Part shown: positions 36,941-47,200 of the stretch, in pieces
Numbering within the stretch: position 1 is the first letter of the stretch
Layout: every line of letters begins with the position of its first letter
The notes under the pieces: generated by a model
Told to the model about the DNA's origin: nothing
Seen by the model: only the letters and a program-made list of their open reading frames with translations
The model's database searches: none
Position numbers and translations under genes: made by a program
DNA from: CAZKWG01 sp964615375
GTDB taxonomy: Bacteria; Myxococcota_A; UBA796; CAZKWG01
Direction: 5' to 3'
Length of the DNA stretch: 64,000 bases
Assembly (NCBI GenBank): GCA_964615375.1
Contig: CAZTOW010000021.1
Span: 81,357-145,356, forward strand

Positions 36941-37532
36941 GGCCGCGCCCGCCCACGTCCGCGTGCGCGAGCTGCGCATCTACGGCTCGCGCTTCTCCGA
37001 CGGCTACAGCCGCGCGCCCGAGCCCTTTGACGGCCTCGCGTTGGACCTCATCGGCCGCCGCTTCCGCGAGCGCAAGGATCTTCGCTTCGCGCCCACCTTC
37101 GCGCCCGCGATCTTCCGGCCGGGGGCGCCCTGCTGCCGCCGCGACCTGCTGGCGATCACTGCCCTGGTGTTGCCCTTCAACGAGATCTCCATCACGGAGA
37201 TGGCCGAGGTGCGCCGCGCGCTGGTCGGTCAGGCGCACGTCCTCTACACCGCCTGGGCTCACCGCCACCCCCTGCCCGAGCAGGGTAGCTACCGCCTGGT
37301 CGTGTTCCTCAGCCGCCCCCTGCGCCCCGTCGAGTATGGCCCCGTCTGGGCCGCCGCGAACCGGCGTCTGGGCCGCAAAGCCGACCTGAGCGGGCACAGC
37401 ATGACCCGCCCCTGGTATGTGCCCTGCCGCGCGCCCGACCGGCGGCGCGGGGCGAGCCTGGTGGTCGGCGACGGGCGGCTGTTCGATGTGGAGCGGGTGC
37501 TGGGGCGCCAGCATCGAGAAGACGGAGGATGA
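36933..37532 (+). CDS. Primase-like (AEP/PrimPol-related) domain protein, probably a fragment
   Basis: 199 aa from GTG 36933. The core TALVLPFNEISI, VLYTAWAHRHPLPEQGSYRL then VVFLSRPLRP and DLSGHSMTRPWYVPCRAPD follows the archaeo-eukaryotic primase plan seen in plasmid and phage replication proteins: an acidic strand, a (Y)T(S)xxH segment, a Rxxxxlsrpv strand and a final D..sR..y.P. The normal DxD metal site is replaced (PFNE), so catalysis is doubtful. No helicase half follows. Likely a replication-module relic of a mobile element. Confidence 0.5.
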   Translation: MPEAAPAHVRVRELRIYGSRFSDGYSRAPEPFDGLALDLIGRRFRERKDLRFAPTFAPAIFRPGAPCCRRDLLAITALVLPFNEISITEMAEVRRALVGQAHVLYTAWAHRHPLPEQGSYRLVVFLSRPLRPVEYGPVWAAANRRLGRKADLSGHSMTRPWYVPCRAPDRRRGASLVVGDGRLFDVERVLGRQHREDGG

Positions 37533-37578
37533 CGCGCTCGCCCTTGGTTATATCGAGGCCGATTGTCGGGGGATCTCC

Positions 37579-38256
37579 ATGCCAGAGTGGTCACTCAAGC
37601 TCCTTCCCAGCACCGAGACCGAGCTGCCTCGCGTTCTCTTCCGTCAGCGCTTGGAGCGCCGATACATCGGCTGGGATGATGAGCTTGATCGTCGCTTCGA
37701 CCAGCACTCGGTCTCCATGTTGCTGTATGCAGATGGCGACGACACGCCGAGCGCGGTCTGCCGGTTGATCATGCGCCAGTGGGCTGGGCGGGTCTATGCG
37801 CTCCCCATGGAGATGGGGGATCTGGCGTCGTTTCAGGTGCCGTCCTCCTATCCTGCCGTATGCGAGGCAAGCGGCCTCGTGTTCACGTCAGCCGCCGCCG
37901 CCGAGGAGCTGGCACGGAGCATCGCGCGATGGACATCAGCGCAGGCCATCCAGCGTGTCTACGCTATCTTCGATCCAGCCCAGACCGCGCTCCGCACCTA
38001 CTACCTGGAGGGCGCCTGCATGCACCTCGTCGCCGGTGCCCAGGTCGCCTACTCGTCCTTTCTCCATCGGGCCTCGCGACAACCCGTATGGTGGAACATC
38101 GTCGCCGGTGACCCCTCGGTGGACGGCGAGCGGCTGTTGAGTCGTCGGGATCCGGCGGGGCCCATCTCCTCCCTGCGTCGCCCCGAGGAGGAGCCTCAGA
38201 GCTCATCGTCCTCAGAGGCGATGGACGCCGCCCCCTGCATCACCACCACATCGTAG
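37579..38256 (+). CDS. LuxI/FeeM-like acyltransferase (GNAT fold)
   Basis: 225 aa from ATG 37579 (GGGGGA upstream). The layout follows autoinducer synthases and N-acyl amino acid synthases: RQRLERRYIGWD near the start, a D-rich segment and LLYADGDDTPSAVCRLI, LPME near residue 72, CEASGLVF (E-x-SG as in LuxI-type ExSR), and a final YSSFLHRASRQPVWW. Such enzymes transfer acyl chains from acyl-ACP to an amine, making signals or lipids. No obvious LuxR partner. The last ~20 codons are Ser-rich and read antisense into the neighbouring lipoprotein gene, so the 3' end may have been altered. Confidence 0.5.
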   Translation: MPEWSLKLLPSTETELPRVLFRQRLERRYIGWDDELDRRFDQHSVSMLLYADGDDTPSAVCRLIMRQWAGRVYALPMEMGDLASFQVPSSYPAVCEASGLVFTSAAAAEELARSIARWTSAQAIQRVYAIFDPAQTALRTYYLEGACMHLVAGAQVAYSSFLHRASRQPVWWNIVAGDPSVDGERLLSRRDPAGPISSLRRPEEEPQSSSSSEAMDAAPCITTTS

Positions 38257-38933
38257 TGCTCCCACCCGTAGCTGGACTTGCCCTCGCACGACAGCACGTA
38301 GTCCCCCGCTGCCGGCGGCGTGAACGTCGCCATGGCGAAGATCAACTCCGAGTCGTAGCCAGACTCCTCGGGCTCCGACGAGGTCCCCGAGGACGTCCAG
38401 CCCCCGTCCGCGCTGGTGAGGGTCACGCGCAGCATCCCGGTCCCGCCGCCTTCCTGGGCATTGCACCACGCGATGAGCGTGTCGGTGCGCGTGATCGTCA
38501 GATCAAGGTCCGTGCCCAGCGAGGTCCAGCTCGTGGTGCGCCCGCCCGTGGCGGAGGAGGCGGAGAGGGACCAGATGGGCGTTCCGCTTCCGGCCTCCAG
38601 TGCGCTGAGGCGCTCGCCGTGGGTGTCGAGCTCGGCGACAAGCTGACCATCGACCTCCTGGAGATTGGCGATGTCGGTCGCGCAGGTCTCGGCGGCGGCC
38701 TCGGCGGCGCTCAGGCGAACATCGGCGTCGGCGAGCTGGGCCTCGGCGTCCGCGAGGCGCGCCTCCATGGTCTGGGCGGCGGCCTGGAGGTCCGCGAGCA
38801 GGGCCTGGAGGTCCACGATCTCCTGGGCCATGTCATCAGGGTCGGTGGAGATCTCGCCGTTGTTTCCATCGCCATCGGTAGACGTGGTGGGTGTGCAGGC
38901 GAGCAGCGCGAGCAGGAGCAGATGTCGGGGCAT
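38196..38933 (-). CDS. Lipoprotein with coiled coil and beta domain
   Basis: 245 aa from ATG 38933 (GGAG upstream). Signal peptide II with lipobox LLALLAC (Cys13), then an Asp/Gly/Thr-rich linker (TPTTSTDGDGNNGEISTD), a long Ala/Glu heptad-type coiled coil (~40-110) and a C-terminal beta domain with FTPPAAGDYVLSCEG. Outer-membrane or periplasmic lipoprotein. The combination is common in Myxococcota surface lipoproteins. Function unknown. It overlaps the 3' end of the convergent acyltransferase gene by 61 bp. Confidence 0.75.
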   Translation of the reverse strand: MPRHLLLLALLACTPTTSTDGDGNNGEISTDPDDMAQEIVDLQALLADLQAAAQTMEARLADAEAQLADADVRLSAAEAAAETCATDIANLQEVDGQLVAELDTHGERLSALEAGSGTPIWSLSASSATGGRTTSWTSLGTDLDLTITRTDTLIAWCNAQEGGGTGMLRVTLTSADGGWTSSGTSSEPEESGYDSELIFAMATFTPPAAGDYVLSCEGKSSYGWEHYDVVVMQGAASIASEDDEL

Positions 38934-39088
38934 GGGGTCTCCGAAAAGGGAGCATAACACGTCAACTCCGTGGCTCGCACGCCCACAGACGCCGTCCTGG
39001 GCGCTTGAGCGGCTTGACATCCACGGGCGAGCCTCTAAATGATCCACGGTGCGCTGATCGACGCTCTCCGTTGTCCCTTGAGGTGCCC

Positions 39089-40798
39089 GTGGACCTGAGC
39101 TATCGCCCGCAGACTCAAAGCCCCAGCCCGACCCCCAGCACCTGCAGCAACGACGCCGACCAGGGGCCCGATGACGAGCTCCTGGCCCTGCAGGAGCTGG
39201 GAGGCTGCGGCAACGCCTACGCACAGGATCTCATGCGCCAGGGTGCGACGGGCGACGAGGGCGCGAGCGGCATGGCCGAGGTCGAGAGCGCCGCCGCCGA
39301 GGTGGACACCGCCATCCAGTCGGAGACCGCACCAGGCGAGGCCGTCACTGCCGAGCTGAACGCCGGCATCGAGGCTACCGCCGAGGTTCAGGAGGCCCCG
39401 CCCACCGAGACCACCCCCGAGCCCACCACCACAGCCCCGCCCGCCACGGACGCGCCCGCCGTCGAGAGCGCTCCCGAGGGGGCCCCCAGCGCGGCAGCGG
39501 CGGCTACCGAGGAGTTCAAGAACGTCTACCGCACCACCAGCGCCGAGGAGACCGACGCCTGGCTGGCTACGCTCGCCGAGCGCGGCGCCTCCGATCCCGA
39601 GCTGGCCGCCCTGGCTGCCGACCTGCGGACCTGGGTGGACCAGAAGCGGGCCGAGAGGGTGGCGCGCGAGCGCATGGGCACCTGCCCCACGGAGGAGGAG
39701 CCCGCCCCTCCCGAGCAGCCCGCCGAGGTCGAGGAGGAGGTCTGCGAGCAGCCCGCCGAGGAGGAGTCCGGCTTCTGGCAGCAGATCGGGGAGGCCATCT
39801 CCAACGCCTGGGCTGGCGTGGTCGCCTGGTGGGAGGGCGAGAACCCCGAGGAGGCCGAGCAGCTCGCCGAGACCTGCCCTACCCGCGAGGACATCCGGCT
39901 GGAGATCCCGCACTACGAGCAGAACACATGGTATGGGGCCGACGGCGCGGCCCTGGACGCAGAGACCGCCCAGAGCAACCAGGCCATCCTGAGCGGCCAT
40001 GGCATCTACGGCGCCTACAACCCGCGCGCGGACGCCTACAACGACTACCTGCGCCTGCCTGTTGCGGAGCGCGGCGACACCATCACCTACTACGACGGCG
40101 GCGAGCAGAAGACCGAGCGCGTGCCCGACGACGTCCTGGGGATGGATCCGGTGAAGTTCATCCCCGGCGGCGCCTCCTGCCTGCGCACCGCGAAGGCCAT
40201 GGCCGCCGAGGGGGGCGCCGCGCCGCTGTCCGGCTCGGGCGTGCAGGACAGCCACTTCCAGACCCTGTTCACCAGCGACGAGGACGCCATGGTTGACGCC
40301 AACGGCGCGCCGATCACCTTCAACCGGGGGCGCAACGCCGGGCGAGAGGTGAAGACCAACGGCGAGCTGGGCGAGCAGCGCGCCGACCAGATCACCCAGG
40401 CGACCGGCCTGAGCGCCGCCTACATCGACGCCGAACTGGAGGCCGGGCGCCCGGTCGTGGTGGGCGCCTCCTACACCGACCGCAACGGCAACCGCGACCA
40501 GACCACCGACCACTGGATGACCATCTACGGGCGGCAGGGGGACACCTACCTCTACTACGATCCCGCCTTCGACGGTGGCGCCGGGGAAGGCGCCTTCCAA
40601 GCGGATCCCAGCCAGGGCGGCGTCATGGAGGGGCAGAACAGCGGGCGCACCTACGCCATGGCCAACGTGGCGCTGAACAACCAGTCCGCCGACCAGGCCA
40701 GCGCCGTAGACGACCAGCAGACCTGGCGCGAGGTGGCGAAGGCGTCCAACGACGAATTCGCCGAGGGCACCCCTGAGAACAAGCGGCTGGGATGGTAG
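39089..40798 (+). CDS. Papain-like (C39-type) cysteine protease with injection-system-like N-terminus
   Basis: 569 aa from GTG 39089 (TTGAGG upstream). The N-terminal 60 residues include LLALQELGGCGNAYAQDLMR, which matches the LQ..GN..Q.L pattern of cargo proteins loaded by extracellular contractile injection systems. The middle is Ala/Pro/Thr/Glu-rich and disordered. The C-terminal ~230 residues are a papain-like domain: catalytic Cys in GGASCLRTA (C364), His in TTDHWMTIYG (H475), Asp in YYYDPAFDG-type segment (D491). I infer an exported protein-cleaving effector; C364, H475 and D491 all look in place. The next gene is a lipoprotein 10 bp downstream, a possible immunity or partner protein. 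Confidence 0.7.
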   Translation: MDLSYRPQTQSPSPTPSTCSNDADQGPDDELLALQELGGCGNAYAQDLMRQGATGDEGASGMAEVESAAAEVDTAIQSETAPGEAVTAELNAGIEATAEVQEAPPTETTPEPTTTAPPATDAPAVESAPEGAPSAAAAATEEFKNVYRTTSAEETDAWLATLAERGASDPELAALAADLRTWVDQKRAERVARERMGTCPTEEEPAPPEQPAEVEEEVCEQPAEEESGFWQQIGEAISNAWAGVVAWWEGENPEEAEQLAETCPTREDIRLEIPHYEQNTWYGADGAALDAETAQSNQAILSGHGIYGAYNPRADAYNDYLRLPVAERGDTITYYDGGEQKTERVPDDVLGMDPVKFIPGGASCLRTAKAMAAEGGAAPLSGSGVQDSHFQTLFTSDEDAMVDANGAPITFNRGRNAGREVKTNGELGEQRADQITQATGLSAAYIDAELEAGRPVVVGASYTDRNGNRDQTTDHWMTIYGRQGDTYLYYDPAFDGGAGEGAFQADPSQGGVMEGQNSGRTYAMANVALNNQSADQASAVDDQQTWREVAKASNDEFAEGTPENKRLGW

Positions 40799-40807
40799 AG
40801 TGAAGGC

Positions 40808-41251
40808 ATGAGATCCACGCCCTCCCTGGCCCTGCTCCTCCTCCCGCTGCTCCTGGCCTGCGGCGCTGCGCCCTCGACGCCCGCGCCCTCGGCTCCTTTG
40901 GCGACCACCCCCGCGACGCCCCCGCCTGCGCCCGCCACCTGCTGCTGCTTCTACGGGGAGGACGCCGCCAACGGCGGGTGCGCGAACGCCACCCCCGGAG
41001 AGTGTACCGCCGCCAGCGCCGAGGGCCCGCCCGGTCAGTGCATCGGCGAGGCCGAGCTCCAGAAGCTGAAGGCGCGCTACTACAGCGAGCTGCTGGAGCC
41101 GATCCGTGCCTCCGAGCGCGCCGCGCAGGACGGGAAGATCACCGCCGAGCAGGCCGGCGCGGAGCAGGACGCGATCCTGAACGGCAAGGTGTGGCTGCGG
41201 AGCTGTATGGACAACTGCGGGGTGGAGCTGCCGGAGGGGGATCGGCGGTGA
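40808..41251 (+). CDS. Small Cys-rich lipoprotein next to the protease
   Basis: 147 aa from ATG 40808 (GTGAAGG upstream). Signal peptide II with lipobox LLLACG (Cys18), a Pro/Ala/Thr linker, then a small Cys-containing domain (CCCFYGED..CAN..GEC..CIGE, and later CMDNC). The Cys pattern suggests disulphides in the periplasm. Ten bp behind the protease gene it is likely co-transcribed, so it may protect against it or anchor it. No family recognised. Confidence 0.7.
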   Translation: MRSTPSLALLLLPLLLACGAAPSTPAPSAPLATTPATPPPAPATCCCFYGEDAANGGCANATPGECTAASAEGPPGQCIGEAELQKLKARYYSELLEPIRASERAAQDGKITAEQAGAEQDAILNGKVWLRSCMDNCGVELPEGDRR

Positions 41252-41350
41252 GGGGGGAGAGGTGTATGGCGGGTCTACAAGCAGCCTACTCCTCTGGCCT
41301 CACCGCGCGTGATAGTCTCCTGACCTCAACCTGAGCAAGGGAGCGAAGAC

Positions 41351-42958
41351 GTGGCAGGAAGGAAGAGGAAGGATGAGCCTACCGTGGCATCGCAGGGTGG
41401 GAGCATCATCGACCTGACAAAGGAGCTCTGGGAGGCGGCTGTTCAGCTCCGTGGCTCCATCGAGCCCGCAGACTACAAGCGTTATGTCCTGCCGATCATC
41501 TTCCTGCGCTTCCTGTCCTTGAGGTTCGAGAAGCGGCGGGCCGAGCTGACCCAGCTCATCGCCACGCCGGGCAGCGACTACTTCGGCGATCAGAGCGTGC
41601 TGGAGGACCCCGACGAGTACCGGGCCGCGAGCACCTTCATGGTGCCGCCGGACGCGCGCTGGACTCGGATTGCCAGCGAGGTACGCGGGCGCGACGACGT
41701 GAAGGTGGAGCTGGACCGGGTGCTCAAGGTCGTCGAGGACACCTACCCAGAGCGCTTGCGCGGCCTGCTGCCGCCCATCTACGGCGGCTCCAACATGGAC
41801 CCCCACAACCTGCGCGCCCTCATCGACCTCTTCAGCAAGGACGTGTTCAAGAACGGACACGGTGAGGATGTCATCGGCCGCGTCTACGAGTATTTCATCG
41901 GGGAGTTCGCCAGCTCCGAGGGCAAGCGTGGCGGTGAGTTCTTCACGCCCGGGAGCATCGTCCGCACCCTGGTCGCGCTCCTGGAGCCGGAGCGCGGCAC
42001 CGTCTACGATCCCTGCTGTGGCTCGGGCGGCATGTTCGTGCAGTCTGACCAGTTCACCCGGCACAGCGGCCGGCTCTCCTTTTACGGCCAGGAGTCCAAG
42101 GACTTCACCTGGCGCCTGTGCAAGATGAACCTGTTCATCCACGGCATCGACGGGAACATCAAGCTGGGCGACACCTATTTCAACGACCAGCACGCCGCGC
42201 TGAAGGCCGACTACGTCATCGCCAACCCGCCCTTCAACGACGGAAGCAAGGGCCAGCAGGGCTGGGGAGCCGACCGCGTGGCGGACAAGGACCCACGGCG
42301 CACCTTGCCGGGGGGGCAGAAGGCACCGCTCGCCACACGTAATGCCAACACGATGTGGATGCTCCACTTCCTTCACCACCTCGCCGATGGCGGCACCGCC
42401 GGCTTCGTCATGGCCACCGGCGAGCTGTCCAACAACGAGCTGGCCCGCCTGGACGTGCGCCGCGCGCTGGTCGAGGGCGATCACGTGGACTGCATCGTCC
42501 AGCTCCCTGGGCAGCTCTTCGCGAATACGCAGATTCCGTGCGCACTCTGGTTCCTCTCCAAGGCCCGTGACGGCCGCACTGGCCAGCGGTCCCGGATGGG
42601 GAAGGTGCTGTTCATCGACGCGCGCAAGCTCGGTGCGCTTATCCCCGGTTCGCGGAAGCAGAAGCAGCTCACGGCTGAGGAAGTGGAGCGCATCGCCGAG
42701 GTCTACCGCACCTTCAAGCGGACGGGTCAGCCGGACGAGGTGTCCGGGTTCTGCAAGGTGGCGACACTGGCGGAGATCGCGGAGCACCGGTTCGCGTTGA
42801 CGCCGGGGCGGTATGTGGGCTCCAGCGTCGAGGACTATGAGGATGAGGCGTTTGAGGAGCGGTTTCCGGTGTTGACGATGAGGCTTCTCAAGCAGTTTGA
42901 AGCTGGAGCCGCACTCCAGCGCCGCATCGCAACTGCGCTCGGCAGCGTGGAACGGTGA
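41351..42958 (+). CDS. hsdM: Type I restriction system methylase subunit HsdM
   Basis: 535 aa from GTG 41351 (GGGAG upstream). N6-adenine methyltransferase subunit of the type I complex, which methylates hemimethylated sites chosen by HsdS. Seen: the N-terminal HsdM helical domain (LWEAAVQLRGSIEPADYKRY), GEFFTPGSIVRTL, motif I DPCCGSGGMFV, motif IV NPPFN (~292-296). Length is normal for the family. The next gene overlaps by 4 nt. Full motifs suggest activity. Confidence 0.95.
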   Translation: MAGRKRKDEPTVASQGGSIIDLTKELWEAAVQLRGSIEPADYKRYVLPIIFLRFLSLRFEKRRAELTQLIATPGSDYFGDQSVLEDPDEYRAASTFMVPPDARWTRIASEVRGRDDVKVELDRVLKVVEDTYPERLRGLLPPIYGGSNMDPHNLRALIDLFSKDVFKNGHGEDVIGRVYEYFIGEFASSEGKRGGEFFTPGSIVRTLVALLEPERGTVYDPCCGSGGMFVQSDQFTRHSGRLSFYGQESKDFTWRLCKMNLFIHGIDGNIKLGDTYFNDQHAALKADYVIANPPFNDGSKGQQGWGADRVADKDPRRTLPGGQKAPLATRNANTMWMLHFLHHLADGGTAGFVMATGELSNNELARLDVRRALVEGDHVDCIVQLPGQLFANTQIPCALWFLSKARDGRTGQRSRMGKVLFIDARKLGALIPGSRKQKQLTAEEVERIAEVYRTFKRTGQPDEVSGFCKVATLAEIAEHRFALTPGRYVGSSVEDYEDEAFEERFPVLTMRLLKQFEAGAALQRRIATALGSVER

Positions 42959-44295
42959 GTTGGGTCGAGACCCGCGTGGGCGACCTCGTCAAGATCGTGC
43001 ACGGCTTCGCCTTCCGTGGCGAGTTCTTCACCGATGCACCGACAGAGCACCTGCTTCTGACACCCGGTCATTTTGCAGTCGGTGGCGGGTTCCAGTTCAA
43101 GTCGGGACGTGAGCAGTATTACCGCGGTCCAGTCCCGAACGACTACGTCCTCTCCGCGGGCGACCTCGTGGTCACGATGACCGACTTGAGCCGGGAGTCA
43201 GACATCCTCGGCTTTCCGGCGCTCGTTCCCGAGGTGAGCGGTGTCGCATGCCTACACAATCAGCGGCTTGGAAAGGCGGTGGCGAAACCGGGACGGATGT
43301 TCGACAAGCGATTCCTCTACTACGCGCTTTGCACGGAAGACTATCGCGCGGAGGTGCTAGCTAGTTCGACAGGTACTGGGGTTAAGCACACCGCCCCATC
43401 ACGAATCGAATCCTATAAGTTCATGCTGCCGCCCCTCGACGAACAACGCGCCATCGCTGAGGTCCTCGGCGCCTTGGACGACAAGATCGAGCTGAACCGG
43501 CAGATGAACCACACCCTGGAAGAGATGGCCTCGGCCCTCTTCAAGTCGTGGTTCATCGACTTCGACCCGGTGATCGCCAAGGTCGACGGCCGGAAGCCGT
43601 TTGGAATGGACGCAACGACCGCGAGCTTGTTCACCGCAGCATACGCAGACTCAGAATTAGGTCCCATCCCTAGGGGCTGGAGGGTAACCACGGTCAGCGC
43701 CTGCGTCGCAGACATCTTCGACGGTCCGCACGCGACGCCCCCGGACGCGACTTCGGGTGGTGTGTTTCTCGGCATAGGCAACATGACGGGAACGGGACTT
43801 GATCTCTCCGATGTGCGACATATCGCGGAAGCAGACTGGGAGCGGTGGACCAAGCGCGTGACGCCGTGCGAAGGCGATATCGTGTTCACCTATGAGGCAG
43901 CCTTGGGGAGGTTCGCGCTCATCCCGGCCGGCCTGCGGTGTTGCCTTGGTCGACGCATGGCGCTCGTCAGGCCGCTGGCTCCCAACCACACTCCGTTCCT
44001 GTTCCACCAGTTCATCGCAGGTCCATTCCAGGATGTGATCTCGGCCCGCGCCTGGACTGGATCAACGGTCGACCGAACGCCTCTGACGGAGTTCCCAGAC
44101 TACCCCTTCCTGTGGCCTGGCGAGGCGCTGGTGACAGCCTTCTCCCAACAAACTGCGCCCATGTGGGGGCTGATTCACCACAATCAGGCGGAGTCCCGCA
44201 CCCTGACCGCCCTCCGCGATACCCTCCTCCCCAAGCTCCTCTCCGGCGAGGTCCGCCTGAAGCAAGCCGAAAAACTCGTGGAGGCTGCCCTGTGA
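42955..44295 (+). CDS. hsdS: Type I restriction system specificity subunit HsdS
   Basis: 446 aa from GTG 42955, overlapping the hsdM stop. Two target-recognition domains separated by helical spacers: the first ends with LPPLDEQRAIAEVLGALDDK and a conserved helix (ELNRQMNHTLEEMASALFKS), the second with a matching repeat near the C-terminus (SRTLTALRDTLLPKLLSGEV). Each domain reads one half of a split recognition site. The recognition sequence cannot be read from the protein. Slightly lower GC than hsdM/R, as usual for this variable subunit. Confidence 0.93.
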   Translation: MSWVETRVGDLVKIVHGFAFRGEFFTDAPTEHLLLTPGHFAVGGGFQFKSGREQYYRGPVPNDYVLSAGDLVVTMTDLSRESDILGFPALVPEVSGVACLHNQRLGKAVAKPGRMFDKRFLYYALCTEDYRAEVLASSTGTGVKHTAPSRIESYKFMLPPLDEQRAIAEVLGALDDKIELNRQMNHTLEEMASALFKSWFIDFDPVIAKVDGRKPFGMDATTASLFTAAYADSELGPIPRGWRVTTVSACVADIFDGPHATPPDATSGGVFLGIGNMTGTGLDLSDVRHIAEADWERWTKRVTPCEGDIVFTYEAALGRFALIPAGLRCCLGRRMALVRPLAPNHTPFLFHQFIAGPFQDVISARAWTGSTVDRTPLTEFPDYPFLWPGEALVTAFSQQTAPMWGLIHHNQAESRTLTALRDTLLPKLLSGEVRLKQAEKLVEAAL

Positions 44296-47200
44296 GCATC
44301 GTCCGAAGCAACGAGAGCACCTTTGAGGCCGCCACAATCCAGCGGCTGCACATGCTCAGCTACCAGTACAAATACGGTCCTGAGTTGGAGCGTGACCCTG
44401 GCGAGGTCGTGCTCCACAGCGTGCTTCGTGAGAACCTGCACACGCGCTACCCCAGCCTGACCCAGAGCGCGCTTGACGCGGCCATCGACAAGATCACTCG
44501 GCCCGAAGGCCCCGACACTCTCACCCGAAACCTCCACTTCCACACCGCGATCCTGTCGCGCGGATTCGAGCTGAGCGTGGAACGGGCACCCGGATCCGAA
44601 GCAGGCGGGACCGGCAAGGGGATGCTGGGCCCAGATCGCGCTGTTCGTGAGACGGTTCACATCCACCCCATCGACTGGCAGCAGCCCGAGCGAAATCACT
44701 TCCTGGTCGTGAACCAGCTCCACATCGCGGGGCCCAACCGCATCCCCGATCTCGTCGTCTACGTGAACGGACTACCCCTGGTCGTCTTCGAGTTGAAGAA
44801 CCCCTGGGATGAAAGCGCAAACGTCGACGACGCCTACAACCAGCTCCAGCACTACAGCGTGCTGTGCCCGCGCCTGTTCGAGTTCAACGCACTCTGCGTC
44901 GCCTCCGACGGCAATGAGACACTCCACGGCATGTGGTGTGCCGGGCAAGAGTGGTATGCGCCCTGGAAGTCCGTAGACGGCCTCCAAGTCGAAGCCACAA
45001 AGACGGGTTCGATGGCCACGCTCATCAACGGGCTGTTCCCCAAACGCAGGCTGCTGGACTACATCCGGCACTTCATCCTGTTCGAGGTGGACAAGGCAGG
45101 GGTCGTCAAGAAAGGCGCCAAGTATCACCAGTTCTTCGCAGTCAACACCGCCGTAGAGCGCACGCTCGCCGCCTTCAAGAACGATGATCGCCGGATCGGC
45201 GTGATCTGGCACACCACAGGGTCCGGCAAGTCCCTGTCCATGGCCTTCCTGGTCGGGATCCTGCGTCACCATCCCGATCTCGGCAGCCCCGCCTTCGTCA
45301 TCCAGGTCGACCGCAACGACCTGGATGATCAGCTCCACGACCAGTTCGCTGTCGCCCGGCACCTCGTCGGCCCTGTCCAGCACGCCGAGAGCGTCGACCA
45401 GCTCCGCGCGCTCCTACGCACGCGCGGCAGCGAGGTCATCTTCACCACAGTTGAGAAGTTCGCGCTCAAGCGGGGACCCGATGGAAAGGTCATCGAGACC
45501 GGCCACCCGCTGCTCTCTGACCGTTCGGACATCATCATCATCGCTGATGAAGCCCACCGCTCCCAGTATGGGTTCCTCAATGGCTTCGCCCGCTACATGA
45601 GCCATGCCCTGCCCAACGCCAGGCGCCTGGGCTTCACGGGGACGCCCCTGACCTTTGGCGGCGCGCTCGGTTCGCTGGAAGGCTCGGAGACCGTGGAGGT
45701 CTTCGGCAACTACATCCACACCTACGACATCCTGCAAGCACAGAAGGACGGATCCACTGTCCCTATCTACTACTCCCCGCGCAAGACGGATCTGCACCTC
45801 AAGCAGGGAGATATCGATCAGGCGCTCACCGACGCCGCGAGCCAGGCGAACGTCGATGGGTCGGAGCTGGAGCGCAGGAAGTCTCGGTGGGCCGCGCTGG
45901 CCGAGGTGGCCGGCGCCAGGTATCGCATAGAGGCCGTAGCGAAGGACATCCTGCAACACTTCCAGGAGCGGAGCGCCAACTTCGCCGGCAAGGCGATGGT
46001 CGTTTGCATGACCCGGAAGAATTGCGTCCGCCTCTACGATGAGCTCAAGGCGCTCCCGGGCTGCCCCGAAATCAAGATCGTCATGACCGGGAACCTCAAG
46101 GAGGACCCGAAGGAGTGGAGCGAGCAGGGACACATCACCAGCAAGCCCCAGCGGGAGTCCATCAAGAAGCGCATGGTGGACCCTGACGACCCGCTGAAGA
46201 TGGTCATCGTCTGCGACATGTGGTTGACCGGGACAGACATCCCCTGCCTGCACACCCTCTATGTCGACAAGCCCATGCGCGGCTTGAACATGGTCCAGGC
46301 CATCAGCCGCGTGAACCGCGTCTTTCGTGGGAAGCCCCACGGGCTCATCGTCGACTACATCGGCATTGGCGATGAGCTGCGCGAGGCCACGGACAAGTAC
46401 CGGACGGGGGGAGGCAAGGGCGAGCCAGCGCCAGACATCTCCGAGCAGGCGGTCCCACTCTTCCTGGATTGCCTGGACGCCACCCGTGCGCTGCTGCCCG
46501 AGGGCAGGAGCTGGGGCGCGTGGCGGGGGCTGTCGCCGGTAGAGTTCGAGGATCTCCACTCCGAGGTCTACGCCTGGCTTGCGGACGACGATGCACGTCG
46601 TGACGCCTACGTCCAGGCTGAGCACCGTTTGACCAACGCCTGGCTGCTGGTCCGAACCCTCGACGTCGGCCGAGAGCACGCCGACGAGCTGCTGTTCCAC
46701 CAGCGCGTCCGCAAGCAGATCCTCAAGACGAAGCCAGGCGCCAAGGTCAAGCGAGATCTGGAAGAGACCGTGCGCGACCTCGTGGACGACCACGTCGCCT
46801 CTCAGGGAGTCGCGGACATCTTCACGCTGGCGGGAATCAAGACCCCGGACATCTCCATCCTGGACGACAAGTTCCTCCAGACCTTCAAGGACCGACCGCA
46901 CGAAGATCTCCGCTTGAAGCTGCTCCATGCGCTGATCGCCGACGAGCTTGTCCGTCGCGAGAGGTCCAACCTGGCCCAGACGCGGACCTTCCGCGAGCTG
47001 CTGGAGAACACGATCCAGCGATACCACCAGCGCCTCATTGACGCCGCCACCGTCGTACAGACCATCATCGAGATCCGAGAGAAGATGGATGACGTGGCGA
47101 GCCGCGCCCTCGAGCTGGGTCTCAGCTCGGAGGAATTGGCGTTCTACGACGCGGTCCACGCCAACTACGCCACCATCTACGATGACCCCTTCCTCCGTGA

